Of a DNA stretch of 64,000 bases, positions 32,215 to 42,500 are shown piece by piece; positions within the stretch are counted from its first letter, which is position 1; each line of letters opens with the position of its first letter. The stretch lies in assembly GCA_963798855.1 (NCBI GenBank), contig CAWCUU010000003.1, forward strand, positions 62,001 to 126,000. The letters run 5' to 3'. Both the position numbers and the translations under genes were made by a program. A model generated the notes under the pieces. It searched no databases, was not told the DNA's origin, and saw only the letters and a list, made by a program, of their open reading frames with translations. Source of the stretch: CAWCUU01 sp963798855 (GTDB taxonomy: Bacteria > Gemmatimonadota > Gemmatimonadetes > Longimicrobiales > RSA9).

Positions 32215-33238
32215 CCCAGCCGTCCGTCCGGTTCGAGTCATCGATGATCGGCAGGGTCACCGCCCGGCCGACCGCTTCCGCGACGGCGTCGACGCGGATC
32301 AATCGCATGCATTCCCGCTCCGCCGACGGCAGTACGTAGCCGGCTCCACTGCGCGGGCACTCGTTCAGCACGCACGGCACGCACGGCAGATCGCCTCGCC
32401 GCAGGATCGCGTTCCCGGTCCCCAGCGGCCTCGTCACCGCCGGATCGCCCGCACCCCACAACGACAGCGTGCGGGTTCCGACCGCCGCGGCGAGGTGCAG
32501 CGGGCCCGTATCGTTGCTCACGACGAGGTCGCACGCGTCGAGTCCGGCCGCGAGCAACGGCAGGTCCGTGCGTCCGCCGAGGTCCAGCGCCCACGACCCC
32601 GCGACGGCCGCCGTCAGCTCCTCCTCCCCGGGGCCGCCGAAGACGATCACCCGCGCCCCCTGCCCCGCCAGCCGCTGCCCGAGCGTCGCGAATCGGTAGG
32701 GGTCCCAGCGCCGCGACGCCGCCGCTCCGCCGGGGATCATCCCGATAGCCGGACCGTCGGCCGGCGGCACGAGCTCCTGCCAGCGCTCCACCAGCTCGGG
32801 CGGGATGGTCAGCTTCGATGCGGGCGGCTCCGACGGCGAGTCGCCGGTCGCGATGCGCCAGAACGCCGCCGCACGGTGCATCCCCTCGAGCGCTTCCGGC
32901 GGGATCGCCTCGGTGAGCAGCCGCTCCCGGCGATCCGTCGCCGTGCCGATCCGCTCCGGCACGCGCCCGATCGCGAACAGCAGAGCCGATGAGAAGGACG
33001 CGGTGAGCAGCACGCCGCGCTCCGGTCGCTCCGCGCGCAGCCGTCGCACGGTGCGCGCGAAGCCGGCCGCCCCGGATGGCAGCGGAATCACGTCCGGCAC
33101 CACCAGCGCGATCAGCGGCGCGAGCGGCCGTCTGACGACCGCCGTGGCCGGACGGAGTGCCTCCAGGGCGGGGAGCGCCATGACCGCATCGCCCAGGTGG
33201 TTGGGCAGCCGGACGACCGTCGCGCTCGTGCCCTCCAT
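32198..33238 (-). CDS. GT9-family ADP-heptose:LPS heptosyltransferase-like protein
   Basis: A 346-residue glycosyltransferase family 9 (RfaF-type) protein. The N-terminal VVRLPNHLGDAVMALPAL and the C-terminal CDLVVSNDTGPLHLAAAVG are the donor- and acceptor-domain signatures. A cluster of Cys (CVPCVLNECP) near residue 290 is shared with many family members. The protein transfers a heptose to lipid-A core or a related glycolipid. ATG at 33238 follows the lepA stop by one base. Its presence supports a Gram-negative outer membrane; the neighbouring kinases might serve sugar-nucleotide synthesis. Confidence 0.88.
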   Translation of the reverse strand: MEGTSATVVRLPNHLGDAVMALPALEALRPATAVVRRPLAPLIALVVPDVIPLPSGAAGFARTVRRLRAERPERGVLLTASFSSALLFAIGRVPERIGTATDRRERLLTEAIPPEALEGMHRAAAFWRIATGDSPSEPPASKLTIPPELVERWQELVPPADGPAIGMIPGGAAASRRWDPYRFATLGQRLAGQGARVIVFGGPGEEELTAAVAGSWALDLGGRTDLPLLAAGLDACDLVVSNDTGPLHLAAAVGTRTLSLWGAGDPAVTRPLGTGNAILRRGDLPCVPCVLNECPRSGAGYVLPSAERECMRLIRVDAVAEAVGRAVTLPIIDDSNRTDGWDGAIA

Positions 33239-33239
33239 G

Positions 33240-35039
33240 CTACTCACCCACCTGCAGCACCGCGAGGAAGGCCTCCTGCGGGATCTCGACGCTGCCCACC
33301 TGCTTCATGCGCCGTTTTCCTTCCCTCTGCTTTTCCAGCAGCTTCCGCTTGCGCGTGATGTCACCGCCGTAGCACTTCGCGGTGACGTTCTTGCGCAGCG
33401 GGCGAATGGATTCCCGGGCAACGATGCGTGAGCCGATGGAGGCCTGGATCGCGACCTCGAAGAGCTGCCGGGGGATCAGCTCCTTCAGCTTCTCCGCGAG
33501 AGCACGGCCGTACTCGTACGCCTTCTCGCGGTGGATGATGACGCTGAACGCGTCCACCGGATCGGCGTTGATCAGCATGTCGAGCCGGACGAGGTCGCTC
33601 TCCCGGTACTCGAGGAACTCCCAGTCGAGCGATGCGTAGCCGCGGGTCAGGCTCTTCAGCCGGTCGTAGAAGTCCAGCACGATCTCGGCCAGCGGCAGCG
33701 CGTAGACGAACTCGACCCGCGTCGGGTCCACGTAGTGCATCGCCACGTAGTCGGCGCGCCGCTCGTAGCAGAGCTTCTGCACGTTGCCGATGTAGTCCGC
33801 CGGACAGAGAATGCGCGCCTTCACGTACGGCTCCTCGATCCGCTCGATCCGGGAGCGATCCGGCATCTCGCTCGGATTCTCGAAGTGGATCCGCTCTCCG
33901 TTCGTCAGGACCGCGTGGTACTCCACCGTCGGCACGGTGGTCACCAGGTCCAGGTCGAACTCCCGCTCGAGCCGCTCCTGCACGATCTCCATGTGCAGCA
34001 ACCCGAGGAAGCCGCAACGGAAGCCGAAGCCGAGCGCCGTGGACGTCTCCGGCTCGTAATGCAGGCTCGCGTCGTTCAGCTTCAGCCGCTCCAGCGCGTC
34101 CCGCAGCTCCTCGTAGCTGTCCGCGTCCGAGGGGTAGAGGCCGCTGAACACCATCGGCTTCACCTCCCGGTAGCCCGGCAGCAGCTGCTTCGCTCGACGC
34201 TCCGCATCCAGGATCGTGTCACCCACCCTGGTGTCCGACACCTTCTTGATCGCGGCCGCCAGATATCCCACCTCTCCCGGCCCGAGCTCATCGCGCTGCA
34301 GCCGACCCAGACGCATCACGCCGACCTCATCCACCTCGTAGACGCTATCGGAGGCGCCGAACGTGATCCGCATCCCCTTGCGCAGCCTGCCATCCACCAC
34401 GCGCAGACTCGGGATCGCACCCTGGTACTTGTCGTAGAAGGAGTCGAAGATGAGGGCGCGCAACGGCGCAGCCGCGTCGCCCGTCGGCGGCCGCACGCGC
34501 GCCACGATGCGCTCGAGCAACTCCGCGACGCCGGTCCCTTCCTTGGCCGAGACCAGCAGCACCTCTTCCGACTCCACCCCCAGCAGCTCCACCAGCTCCT
34601 CGCGCCGACGCTCCGGCTCCGCTCCCGGCAGGTCGATCTTGTTCAGCACAGGGATGATCTCGAGTCCCGCCTCCATCGCCAGGAAAAGGTTCGACAGCGT
34701 CTGCGCCTGCACGCCCTGGCTCGCGTCCACCACGAGCACCGCGCCCTCGCAGGCGGCGAGCGAGCGCGACACCTCATAGGTGAAGTCGACGTGTCCCGGC
34801 GTGTCGATCAGGTTCAGGACGTACGCAGTGCCGTTCCGCGCCGCGTACTGCATCCGCACCGCGTGCAGCTTGATCGTGATGCCGCGCTCGCGCTCCAGCT
34901 CGTTCGTGTCGAGCACCTGAGCGCGCATCTCGCGCTGCTCGAGCGTGCCGGTCGCCTCGAGCAGGCGGTCCGCCAGCGTCGACTTCCCATGGTCGATGTG
35001 CGCGACTATGCAGAAGTTACGGATTTGTTCGGTTCGCAC
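33240..35039 (-). CDS. lepA: Elongation factor 4 (LepA/EF4)
   Basis: EF4 is a translational GTPase that can back-translocate ribosomes and helps translation under stress. Motifs are IAHIDHGKSTLADRL (G1), ERGITIKLHAVRMQY (G2), DTPGHVDF (G3) and LNKIDLPGA (G4), and the typical LepA C-terminus has GGDITRKRKLLEKQREGK. GTG at 35039 gives 599 residues, the length of E. coli LepA, with AAGGG 7 bases upstream. A TTG at 35084 would add 15 residues not found in the family. It heads a six-gene minus operon running to the STAS-like protein. Confidence 0.95.
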   Translation of the reverse strand: MRTEQIRNFCIVAHIDHGKSTLADRLLEATGTLEQREMRAQVLDTNELERERGITIKLHAVRMQYAARNGTAYVLNLIDTPGHVDFTYEVSRSLAACEGAVLVVDASQGVQAQTLSNLFLAMEAGLEIIPVLNKIDLPGAEPERRREELVELLGVESEEVLLVSAKEGTGVAELLERIVARVRPPTGDAAAPLRALIFDSFYDKYQGAIPSLRVVDGRLRKGMRITFGASDSVYEVDEVGVMRLGRLQRDELGPGEVGYLAAAIKKVSDTRVGDTILDAERRAKQLLPGYREVKPMVFSGLYPSDADSYEELRDALERLKLNDASLHYEPETSTALGFGFRCGFLGLLHMEIVQERLEREFDLDLVTTVPTVEYHAVLTNGERIHFENPSEMPDRSRIERIEEPYVKARILCPADYIGNVQKLCYERRADYVAMHYVDPTRVEFVYALPLAEIVLDFYDRLKSLTRGYASLDWEFLEYRESDLVRLDMLINADPVDAFSVIIHREKAYEYGRALAEKLKELIPRQLFEVAIQASIGSRIVARESIRPLRKNVTAKCYGGDITRKRKLLEKQREGKRRMKQVGSVEIPQEAFLAVLQVGE

Positions 35040-35209
35040 TCGGTGGCCCTTCGGAACTGCGTTAAACGGATGCAGCGCGCCCAAAATTAACCCGAAACGA
35101 GGCAGTTCGCTACGCGCCGGGCGCTCGCGCTGGCGCGCGAGGGCGCTCGGCCTGGCGGCGAGGGCGCCGCGCGGGGGCGCGGGGCGCTCGCGCGTTCGCG
35201 CGAGGCGCG

Positions 35210-35386
35210 CCTTGCGGCGGGGGGCGCCTCGCGGCGGCGGGCGCCTTGCGGCGGGGGGCGCCTGCGGCGGGGGGCCGCGCCTTCGGCGGCGGGGGGCGCC
35301 TGCGGCGGGGGGCCGCGCCTTCGGCGGCGGGGGCCGCCTGCGGCGGGGGGCCGCGCCTTCGGCGGCGGGGGGCCGCCGCGGGCGGC
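35210..35386. repeat. GC-rich array with 38-bp period between lepA and the small membrane gene
   Basis: Three near-identical 38-base units begin at 35273, 35311 and 35349, each starting GGCCGCGCCTTCGGCGGCGG. Degenerate shorter relatives (GCGCCTTGCGGCGGGG type) run back to about 35210, and 35100-35210 is a looser GCGC-rich tract. The region 35040-35413 holds no convincing gene: 38 is not a multiple of three, so the open frames that cross it change register with each unit. Small CGCC-TTC-GGCG hairpins are possible. Possible roles are structural, transcription-terminating or chromosomal packing; none is shown. Confidence 0.7.
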
Positions 35387-35413
35387 ATGAATCGGCGCCT
35401 CTGGCGGGCCTGG

Positions 35414-35596
35414 TTAGCTCGCCTTCGGTGCGATCTTCCTCGCGATGAGGATCAGAACGCTCGACACCGCGAGCGCGATCGCCGCTGCAATGTACCAGAA
35501 AGGGGAGCCGGTGGAGAGGGCGTGGCCGAAGAAGTAGGCGACGCAGATGGCGGAAGCGAGACCGGCGAGCAGAAAGATGCTGGTGATGAAGTTCAT
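35414..35596 (-). CDS. Small two-helix membrane protein
   Basis: A 60-residue protein with two hydrophobic helices (residues 3-25 and 33-52) and a short basic end (ARKIAPKAS). Its ATG overlaps the DUF72 stop by 4 bases (ATGA), which is good evidence for translation. No family is recognised. It lies at the end of the DUF72 transcript, beside the GC-rich array. Confidence 0.65.
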   Translation of the reverse strand: MNFITSIFLLAGLASAICVAYFFGHALSTGSPFWYIAAAIALAVSSVLILIARKIAPKAS

Positions 35597-36456
35597 TCGT
35601 CCGATTCCTCTTCGGTCGTGTACGCGGCGAGCGCGTCGGGGTAGCTGTCGAGCAGCGGCGCGGGCGCCGGCTGCTTCGCGCCCGTCGCCATGGACTTGGC
35701 CTGGATCGCGTTGACTACGGCCTGGGCCTTGTAGTGGTTGTTCGCGACGACGAAGACTTCACCGGTCTCGGGGTCCTGCGCAACCTCCTCGGCGCGGTCG
35801 ACCCAGTCCTGCAGCTCGTCGGGCGGGTAGAGGTAGTCGTATCGAGCGTCCCGGCCGGCGCCCTTGCGGAACCAGTCCTTGTAGTTGCGGCCGTGGAGCC
35901 GCACGTAGCCGATGCGGGAGGTCGCGGTGGCGGAGGGTTTGATGCTGTTGCGGAAGAGCGGCTGGTCGATGTTGACGAATCCGATCCCCTGGTCGGCGAG
36001 CGAGGCGTAAAGCTCGGGGACGTTCCACGAGGCGTGCCGGACCTCGAGCACGAGAGGGAACTCGGCGAACTCGTTCGCGACGTCGCCGAGCCACTCACGG
36101 TTCTCCTCGGTCCGGCGGAAGGACCAGGGGAACTGCAGCAGCAACGCGCCGAGCCGTCGCGACCGGAGCAACGGGCGTAGCCCGGCCTTGGTGTCGCGCG
36201 CTTCCTTCTTGGTCCACGCGCTGCCGCGCTCGTGCGTGAAGCGACGCCAGAGCTTCGCCGTGAAGCAGAACGCCGGATGCGTCTCGACGCGCCTCACCCA
36301 TTTCTCCGCCGTCGTGCGCTTCGGCGGACGATAGAAAGTCGAGTTGATCTCGATCGCGTCCACGTACCGCGCCAGGTACGCCAGCGGATCGAAGCCGCGT
36401 GGGGCAGGCTGCGGGTAGAGCACACCCTTCCAGTCGGCGTACGACCAACCCGCCAC
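35593..36456 (-). CDS. DUF72 protein (start codon problem upstream)
   Basis: DUF72 proteins are TIM-barrel-like with unknown activity. Landmarks are AGWSYADWKGVLYP at the N-terminus, EINSTFYRPPK near 40, LLLQFPWSF near 102, and YVRLHGRNYKDW near 188. The GTG at 36456 is the first standard start, but the preceding codons read VRFG, which belongs to the conserved N-terminal strand and is translated in relatives. A ribosome binding site (GGGAGG) lies upstream of an in-frame ATC at 36495, and a GTG in another frame at 36503 could be joined by one indel. The true start is therefore unclear; the body of the gene is secure. Confidence 0.85.
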   Translation of the reverse strand: MAGWSYADWKGVLYPQPAPRGFDPLAYLARYVDAIEINSTFYRPPKRTTAEKWVRRVETHPAFCFTAKLWRRFTHERGSAWTKKEARDTKAGLRPLLRSRRLGALLLQFPWSFRRTEENREWLGDVANEFAEFPLVLEVRHASWNVPELYASLADQGIGFVNIDQPLFRNSIKPSATATSRIGYVRLHGRNYKDWFRKGAGRDARYDYLYPPDELQDWVDRAEEVAQDPETGEVFVVANNHYKAQAVVNAIQAKSMATGAKQPAPAPLLDSYPDALAAYTTEEESDE

Positions 36457-36663
36457 GCCGAAGCGGACCGGAGCCGATCTCTTGCGTCGGGCGATGCTTC
36501 ACCTCCCGGGCGGGTATGCCGACCCTCCGGACCACGTCTCCACCGATGGTCCTCACGCATCCGTCGCGCCACGCGCTCACCATCTCCTTCACCCGGACGT
36601 GTGCTCGCCCGCCCATGCTCCGTCGCCTGGCACGTTGGCCGGCGACGACCGTAGAATCCCCCG

Positions 36664-37578
36664 ATGGAATCGAGCGCACGCGACCGCAGGGCCGATCTGC
36701 TGACCCCCCAGGAGCTCGCGCGACTCGGCGGACTTGAGTTCACGGCCCGCGAGGTCGTGGAGGGCTTCGTTGCCGGGCTGCATCGCTCACCACACCGCGG
36801 CTTCTCCGTGGAGTTCGCGGAACATCGCGCCTATCAGCCGGGGGACGATCTGCGTCACGTCGACTGGCGCATGTTCGGTCGCTCCGACCGCTATTACGTC
36901 AAGCAGTTCGAGGCCGAGACGAACCTGCGGGCGTATCTGCTGGTGGACGCCAGCGCGTCCATGGGCTGGAGCTCTACCCCGGAGCTGCCGCCGAAGCTGT
37001 GGTACGCGCGGCAGCTCGCTGCGAGCCTCGCGCTCGTCCTCTCCCGGCAGGGAGACGCGGTGGGGCTGATCGGCTTCGACGAAGGCATCCGTACCTTTCT
37101 GCAGCCGCGAGGCGGGCGCAGACACTGGCACGAGATCGTGCGCTCTCTCGAGAGGCTGGACGCCTCCGGCCGGACTGAGGTCGGTAGCGCGCTGCGAGAC
37201 GTGGCCTCGCGACTCACTCGGCGCGGGCTCGTCGTGCTGCTGTCGGACCTCCTCGTCGATCCCGGCGAGACCCGCGTCGCACTGAAGTACCTGCGCCACC
37301 GGGGGCACGAGGTGCTCGTCTTCCACCTGCTGGACCCCGGCGAGCGCGAGCTGCCTGCGGTGCGCGACGCCCGCTTCCTCGATCCGGAGACCGGAGAGGA
37401 GATCCCTGTCGCGACGGCGGATCTGCGCGGAGAGTACCGCGAAGCGGTGGCACGCGCGCTGGCGGAATGGGAGCGGGAGCTGAGGGAGAGCCGGATCGAC
37501 TACCAGATCGTCGAGACCTCGACGCCGATGGCCAACGCGCTGCGGGCGTATCTGCGCAAGCGGGAGGCGCTCTCCTGA
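36664..37578 (+). CDS. DUF58 protein (von Willebrand factor-related)
   Basis: A 304-residue DUF58 protein. The signature HVDWRMFGRSDRYYVKQFE near residue 62 leads to a VWA-like domain with the metal-site motif DASASMGW near residue 98. DUF58 genes usually lie with MoxR AAA ATPases and BatA/BatB proteins in aerotolerance-type operons, but no MoxR gene is in this window. The ATG is the first start after TAGAAT at 36652-36657, so the mRNA may be nearly leaderless. Its stop overlaps the BatA-like ATG (TGATG). Confidence 0.92.
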   Translation: MESSARDRRADLLTPQELARLGGLEFTAREVVEGFVAGLHRSPHRGFSVEFAEHRAYQPGDDLRHVDWRMFGRSDRYYVKQFEAETNLRAYLLVDASASMGWSSTPELPPKLWYARQLAASLALVLSRQGDAVGLIGFDEGIRTFLQPRGGRRHWHEIVRSLERLDASGRTEVGSALRDVASRLTRRGLVVLLSDLLVDPGETRVALKYLRHRGHEVLVFHLLDPGERELPAVRDARFLDPETGEEIPVATADLRGEYREAVARALAEWERELRESRIDYQIVETSTPMANALRAYLRKREALS

Positions 37579-39515
37579 TGGGATTCCTGTCGCCGTGGAT
37601 GCTCGCGCTGGCCGCGGCGGCCGCGGTTCCCCTCCTGCTGCATCTGCTACACCGCCACCAGGGCCCGCGCGTCGTATTTCCGGCGCTCCGATACCTGCGG
37701 CGGGCGGAGAAGGAGCACGCGCGCCGGATCCGGCTGAAGCAGATCCTGCTGCTGGCGCTGCGCATCGCCGCGCTCCTCTTCCTCGCTCTCGCCGCCGGAC
37801 GGCCATACGTGCGAACGGGCGGGGCCGGCCACCGCCCCACCGCCGTCGTGCTCGTGCTGGACAACTCGCTGAGCTCGGGCGCCATCGTCGGCGACCGGCG
37901 CGTGCTCGCCCGCCTGCAGGAGCGGGCGCTCCAGACCCTCGCCGCGGCCGGACCCGATGACCGCTTCTGGCTGCTGCGGGCCGGCGAGCCGTGGACGCCC
38001 GCTCTTTCCGGCGACGCGAGCGCCATCGCCCGGCGGGTACGGGAGACCGGCGTTTCTTTCGGCGCCGGCGACCTGGCGGCGTCGATCGGGCGGGGGCGAG
38101 CGCTCCTGGACGCCGGCGCCGACGGGCGTGCCACCGAGCTGCAGCTGCTGAGCGACCTGCAGGCGACCGGGCTTCCCGCGGCCATGACCACGGCGGCCGT
38201 GTCGACGACGATCGTGGTCTGGGACCCCGGTGGCGTCCCGCCCCGCAACGCCGGCGTCACCGAGCTCCAGCTCGGAGGAGGCTTCGCACCGCGGGCCGGA
38301 GAACGCACCACCGTCGCCGGGCGGGTTCAGGGCACCCAGGACTCGGTCGCGGTACGACTGCTGATCGGCGACCGCGGCGTCGCCGCCGCGGTCACGGATA
38401 CGACGGGCCGCTTCGCGTTGCCTCTGACCGCGCGCTCGGTGGGTGTCCTGGCGGGCCGCGTCGAGCTGGATCCGGACGCGTTGCGCGGCGACGACCGCCG
38501 CTGGTTCGCGGCGGAAGTGCGGCCCCCGCCGATCGTGGCTCTGACGCAACCCGCACCCTTCCTGGACGAGGCGCTCGACGTGCTCGCTGGAGCGGGTCGT
38601 ATCCGACGGGGACCGGCGGGATCGGCGGACGTCGTGCTGGCCCCCGGCGCGCTCGGCGTCGGTGCCGTCAGGCAGGCCGCCGCGGTCGTCGTGCTGCCTC
38701 CCGATAGCGCGGTGGAGCTGCCGGCGGCGAACCGCCGCCTCGCCAATGCGGGGCTGCCGTGGCGATTCGGCCCCGCGAGCGGCGGCGGCGAGGCCCGCTT
38801 CGCGGCTACCGCCGAGGACCCGGAGCTCGCCGCGGCCCTCGCGGACGCGAGGGTGGTAGACTTCTTCCCACTCCGCACGACCGGCCCCGACGCAGGGGAT
38901 ACGGTGCTGCTGCGGCTGAGCACGCGCGATCCCTGGCTGGTCAAGGGGCACACCATTGGCGGCACGACCTACGTGATGGTCGCCTCGCCGCTCGCGAGCG
39001 AGGCAACGACGCTGCCGACCTCCGCGGCGCTGATCCCGTTGCTCGACCGCATCCTCGGGCCCTGGACGACCCGCGGCGCGGCGGTGCGCGATATCCGGAT
39101 CGGCGAGTCCATCGCTCTACCCCCCGCGGCGAGCGCCCTTGCGCGACCGGACGGCCGGTTCGAGCGCGCAAGAGGCGGCAGCACGATCCGCGTCACCGCT
39201 CCCGGCATCTACCGAGTCCTGTCCGAGGACTCGACGCTGGACGTCATCGCCGTCAATCCGTCCGCCTCCGAGACGCCCCTGCAGCGCCTCACCGTCCATG
39301 AGCTGGAGCGCCGGCTCGGTGGCGCCGACGTCCACGTCGCGGGCGACGCAGCGGCCTGGCGACGGGCGATCTTCCGCAGCCGCTACGGGTACGAGCTGTG
39401 GCCCGTGCTGCTGCTGGCGGCACTCGCCACGCTGGCCGCCGAGGCGCTCGTGGCGGCGAGCGGCCGGGCGCCGAGCGTCGAACAGAGGAAACCCGCAACG
39501 GAGCGCGCAAGCTAG
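37578..39515 (+). CDS. BatA-like N-terminal domain protein with VWA-type region
   Basis: A 645-residue protein that begins with the BatA N-terminal hydrophobic segment (FLSPWMLALAAAAAVPLLLHLL) and a second membrane helix near residue 60. A VWA-like region follows (VLVLDNSLSSGAIVGDRR near residue 92), and a final membrane helix lies near the C-terminus (WPVLLLAALATLAAEAL). The middle 350 residues carry beta-rich domains of unknown role. It is translationally coupled to the DUF58 gene, and together they form the core of a Bat-like envelope complex. It differs from BatA in its greater length. Confidence 0.85.
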   Translation: MGFLSPWMLALAAAAAVPLLLHLLHRHQGPRVVFPALRYLRRAEKEHARRIRLKQILLLALRIAALLFLALAAGRPYVRTGGAGHRPTAVVLVLDNSLSSGAIVGDRRVLARLQERALQTLAAAGPDDRFWLLRAGEPWTPALSGDASAIARRVRETGVSFGAGDLAASIGRGRALLDAGADGRATELQLLSDLQATGLPAAMTTAAVSTTIVVWDPGGVPPRNAGVTELQLGGGFAPRAGERTTVAGRVQGTQDSVAVRLLIGDRGVAAAVTDTTGRFALPLTARSVGVLAGRVELDPDALRGDDRRWFAAEVRPPPIVALTQPAPFLDEALDVLAGAGRIRRGPAGSADVVLAPGALGVGAVRQAAAVVVLPPDSAVELPAANRRLANAGLPWRFGPASGGGEARFAATAEDPELAAALADARVVDFFPLRTTGPDAGDTVLLRLSTRDPWLVKGHTIGGTTYVMVASPLASEATTLPTSAALIPLLDRILGPWTTRGAAVRDIRIGESIALPPAASALARPDGRFERARGGSTIRVTAPGIYRVLSEDSTLDVIAVNPSASETPLQRLTVHELERRLGGADVHVAGDAAAWRRAIFRSRYGYELWPVLLLAALATLAAEALVAASGRAPSVEQRKPATERAS

Positions 39516-39518
39516 ACC

Positions 39519-42500
39519 TTGTCTCACCCCCGACTCATCGAAGCGATGCGCCGGCAGCCGCCGATGGAGGCGCTGCTGGAGCGCCTGCCCGGCGGCGGCG
39601 AGTCCCTCGAGCTGGCAGGGCTGCACGGCTCCTCGCGCTCTCTCCTCGTCGCGACGCTGGCGCACGTGCGGCCGAACCGGTTGTGGGTTGTTGTCGCGCC
39701 CACCCCCACGGCGGCCGAGGTCATCGAGGCAGACCTCCAGACGCTGATCACGACCGAAGCCGTCGCCCTCTATCCCCAGCGTGAGGCCTTGCCCTACGAG
39801 GCCGCGGAGCCACACGTGGAGGTCGGCGGCATGCGGGTCGAGGCGCTCGAGGCCGTCCTCGCCGGACGGGCCCGCGTGCTGGTGAGCACCGTTCGCGCGC
39901 TTCAGGAGCGCTCGGATGTCCCGGCCGAGCTCGCCGAGCTGCGCCTGACGCTCCGCGAGGGAGATACGATCCGGCCGAAGGATCTCGCGGATCGCCTCGT
40001 GGAGATGGGCTTCGAGGGCGTTCCGCTCGTGGAAGGAGTCGGCGAGTTCGCTCTGCGCGGTGGCATCCTCGACGCTTTCGGGTTCGGCTCTCCCGATCCG
40101 GTGCGGATCGAGTTCTGGGGCGACGAGATCGTCAGCCTCCGGCGCTTCGATATCCTCGACCAGCGCTCCACCGGGGAGGTGGAGCGCGTCGACCTTCTCC
40201 CCGTCGATCTGCGCGCGCCCGCTGCCGCCGGCCGCACCGCCCGCCGCTCGATCCTGGAGTTGCTCCCCGCAGATTCTCTGCTGGTCGGGCTCCAGCCGGA
40301 AGCCATGCACACCGAGCTGGATCGCACCTGGAAGGAGGTGCATCACCTCCACGACGCGGCGGTCCGACGGGGCGACCCCGCGCAGGCGCCCGCGAGCCTG
40401 TTTCTGGAGCCCCACGACGCTCGACGCCGTATCGAAGCGTTCGGCCGCCTCGAGGTGAGCGCTCACGGCCAGGGCGACGTCCGCTTCGACGTGCGCCCAC
40501 CCGAGCCCGTCGAGCGAGACATGGAGAGGCTGGACGGGCTGCTACGCGCCGGCGCCGCCCGCGCCGAGCAGACGCTGATCCTCTGCGACAACGCGGGACA
40601 ACTCGAGCGACTCGAGGAGCTCCTCGGCGGCGCCGCCGCGATCCCGCCGGGGACGCAGCTCGCGATCGGCGCCGTGTCCGAGGGCTTCGTCCTCGACGGC
40701 GCCGAGCCGCCGTTCCGCGTGCTCACCGACCATGAGATCTTCCAGCGTGCGAGACGGCTGCGGCGCGGACGTCGCTTCCGGGGCGCCGTCGCGCTGGAGA
40801 GCCTGTCGCAGCTTCGACCCGGTGATTACGTCGTTCACCTCGACCACGGCATTGGCCGATTCCGCGGCCTCGAACGGGTCCTCGTCGGCGAGGAGGAGAT
40901 CGAGGCGCTCGCGATCGAGTATGCCGGCGGCGAGGTGCTCCGGCTGCCGGTCTATCGGCTCGACCTCATCGAGCGCTGGGTCTCGGACCAGGAGGGTTCC
41001 GAGGCACCGAAGGTCCACAAGATCGGGGGCCGGACGTGGAAGCGTATCCGACGACGCACCGAGGAGGCGATTCGGGCCCTCGCCGCGGAGCTGGTCGAGC
41101 TCTACGCGCGCCGCCAGATGGCGGAGGGCTTCGCCTACTCCCCGGACGGCCGCTGGCAGAAGGAGATGGAGTCGTCCTTCCTGTACGAGGACACCCCCGA
41201 CCAACGGCAGGCGACGATCGATGTGAAGCGCGACATGGAGTCGCGACGGCCGATGGACCGGCTGATCTGCGGCGACGTGGGCTACGGCAAGACCGAGGTC
41301 GCCATCCGCGCCGCCTTCAAGGCCGTCCAGGACGGCCGACAGGTCGCGGTCCTCGCCCCCACGACGATCCTCGTGGAGCAGCACTGGCGCACCTTCTCCG
41401 AGCGGCTCGCCGACTACCCCGTCCGCGTGGAGAGCCTCTCACGCTTCCGTACCACGGCCGAGCAGCACGCCGTGCTCGCCGGGCTCGCCGGCGGCGAGGT
41501 GGACATCGTGGTCGGCACCCACCGACTGCTCCAGAGGGACGTCGTGATCCCGAACCTCGGACTGCTCGTCGTCGACGAGGAGCAGCGCTTCGGCGTCAAG
41601 CAGAAGGAGCGGCTCAAAGAGCTGAAGAAGGACCTGGACGTGCTGTCGATGACCGCGACGCCGATCCCGCGGACGCTGCACATGGCGCTCTCTGACCTGC
41701 GCGATCTGACGCTGATCCAGACGCCGCCGCGAGACCGCATGCCGGTCATCACGCACGTGCTACCGTGGTCCGATGAGGTGCTCGAGGACGCGATCCGCCG
41801 CGAGATCGATCGCGGCGGGCAGGTCTTCTTCGTACACAATCGGGTGCAAAGCATCGACCCGATCGCCGAGCGCGTGACGCGGCTCGTGCCCGACGTCGAC
41901 ATCGGCATCGCGCACGGACAGATGCCTGCCCACGAGCTCGACACCGTGATGGGTCGCTTCGTGGCTGGCGATGTGAAGGTGCTCGTCACCACCGCGATCG
42001 TCGAAAACGGGCTCGACGTCCCCTCCGCGAACACGCTGATCGTGCATCAGGCCGACAACTTCGGGCTCGCCCAGCTCTACCAGCTGCGCGGTCGCGTCGG
42101 CCGCTCGCACCACCGCGCCTACTGCTACCTCGTCGTGCCCGAAGGCGTCACCGAAGAGGCCGAAAGGCGGCTGCGCATCCTGGAGCACTTCACCGCCCTC
42201 GGCAGCGGCTACGCCATCGCAATCAAGGACCTCGAGCTCCGCGGCGCCGGCAACCTGCTCGGCGCCGAGCAGTCCGGCTTCGTCCACGCCGTCGGCCTCG
42301 ACACCTACACGAGGCTGCTCGAGGACACCATCGCACGTCTGAAGGGCGAGAAGCCCGACGCACGCTGGGGTCCGCCCGAGGTCGCCCTCGACGGCGCCGC
42401 CTACCTGCCCGACGCCTACATCGCCGACCCCGCGCAGAAGCTCCACCTCTACCGTCGCCTGTCGCGCATCGAGGAGATCGGGCAGCTTCATGCGCTCGCT

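Noticed and set aside
35110..35388. Open frame of 92 residues on the minus strand, A/P/R-rich
   Set aside because: It crosses the 38-bp repeats, whose period is not a multiple of three, and has no ribosome binding site or matching domain.
36095..36503. A separate gene read in another frame upstream of DUF72
   Set aside because: It runs inside DUF72 with no conserved domain; only its first dozen codons might join DUF72 by an indel.
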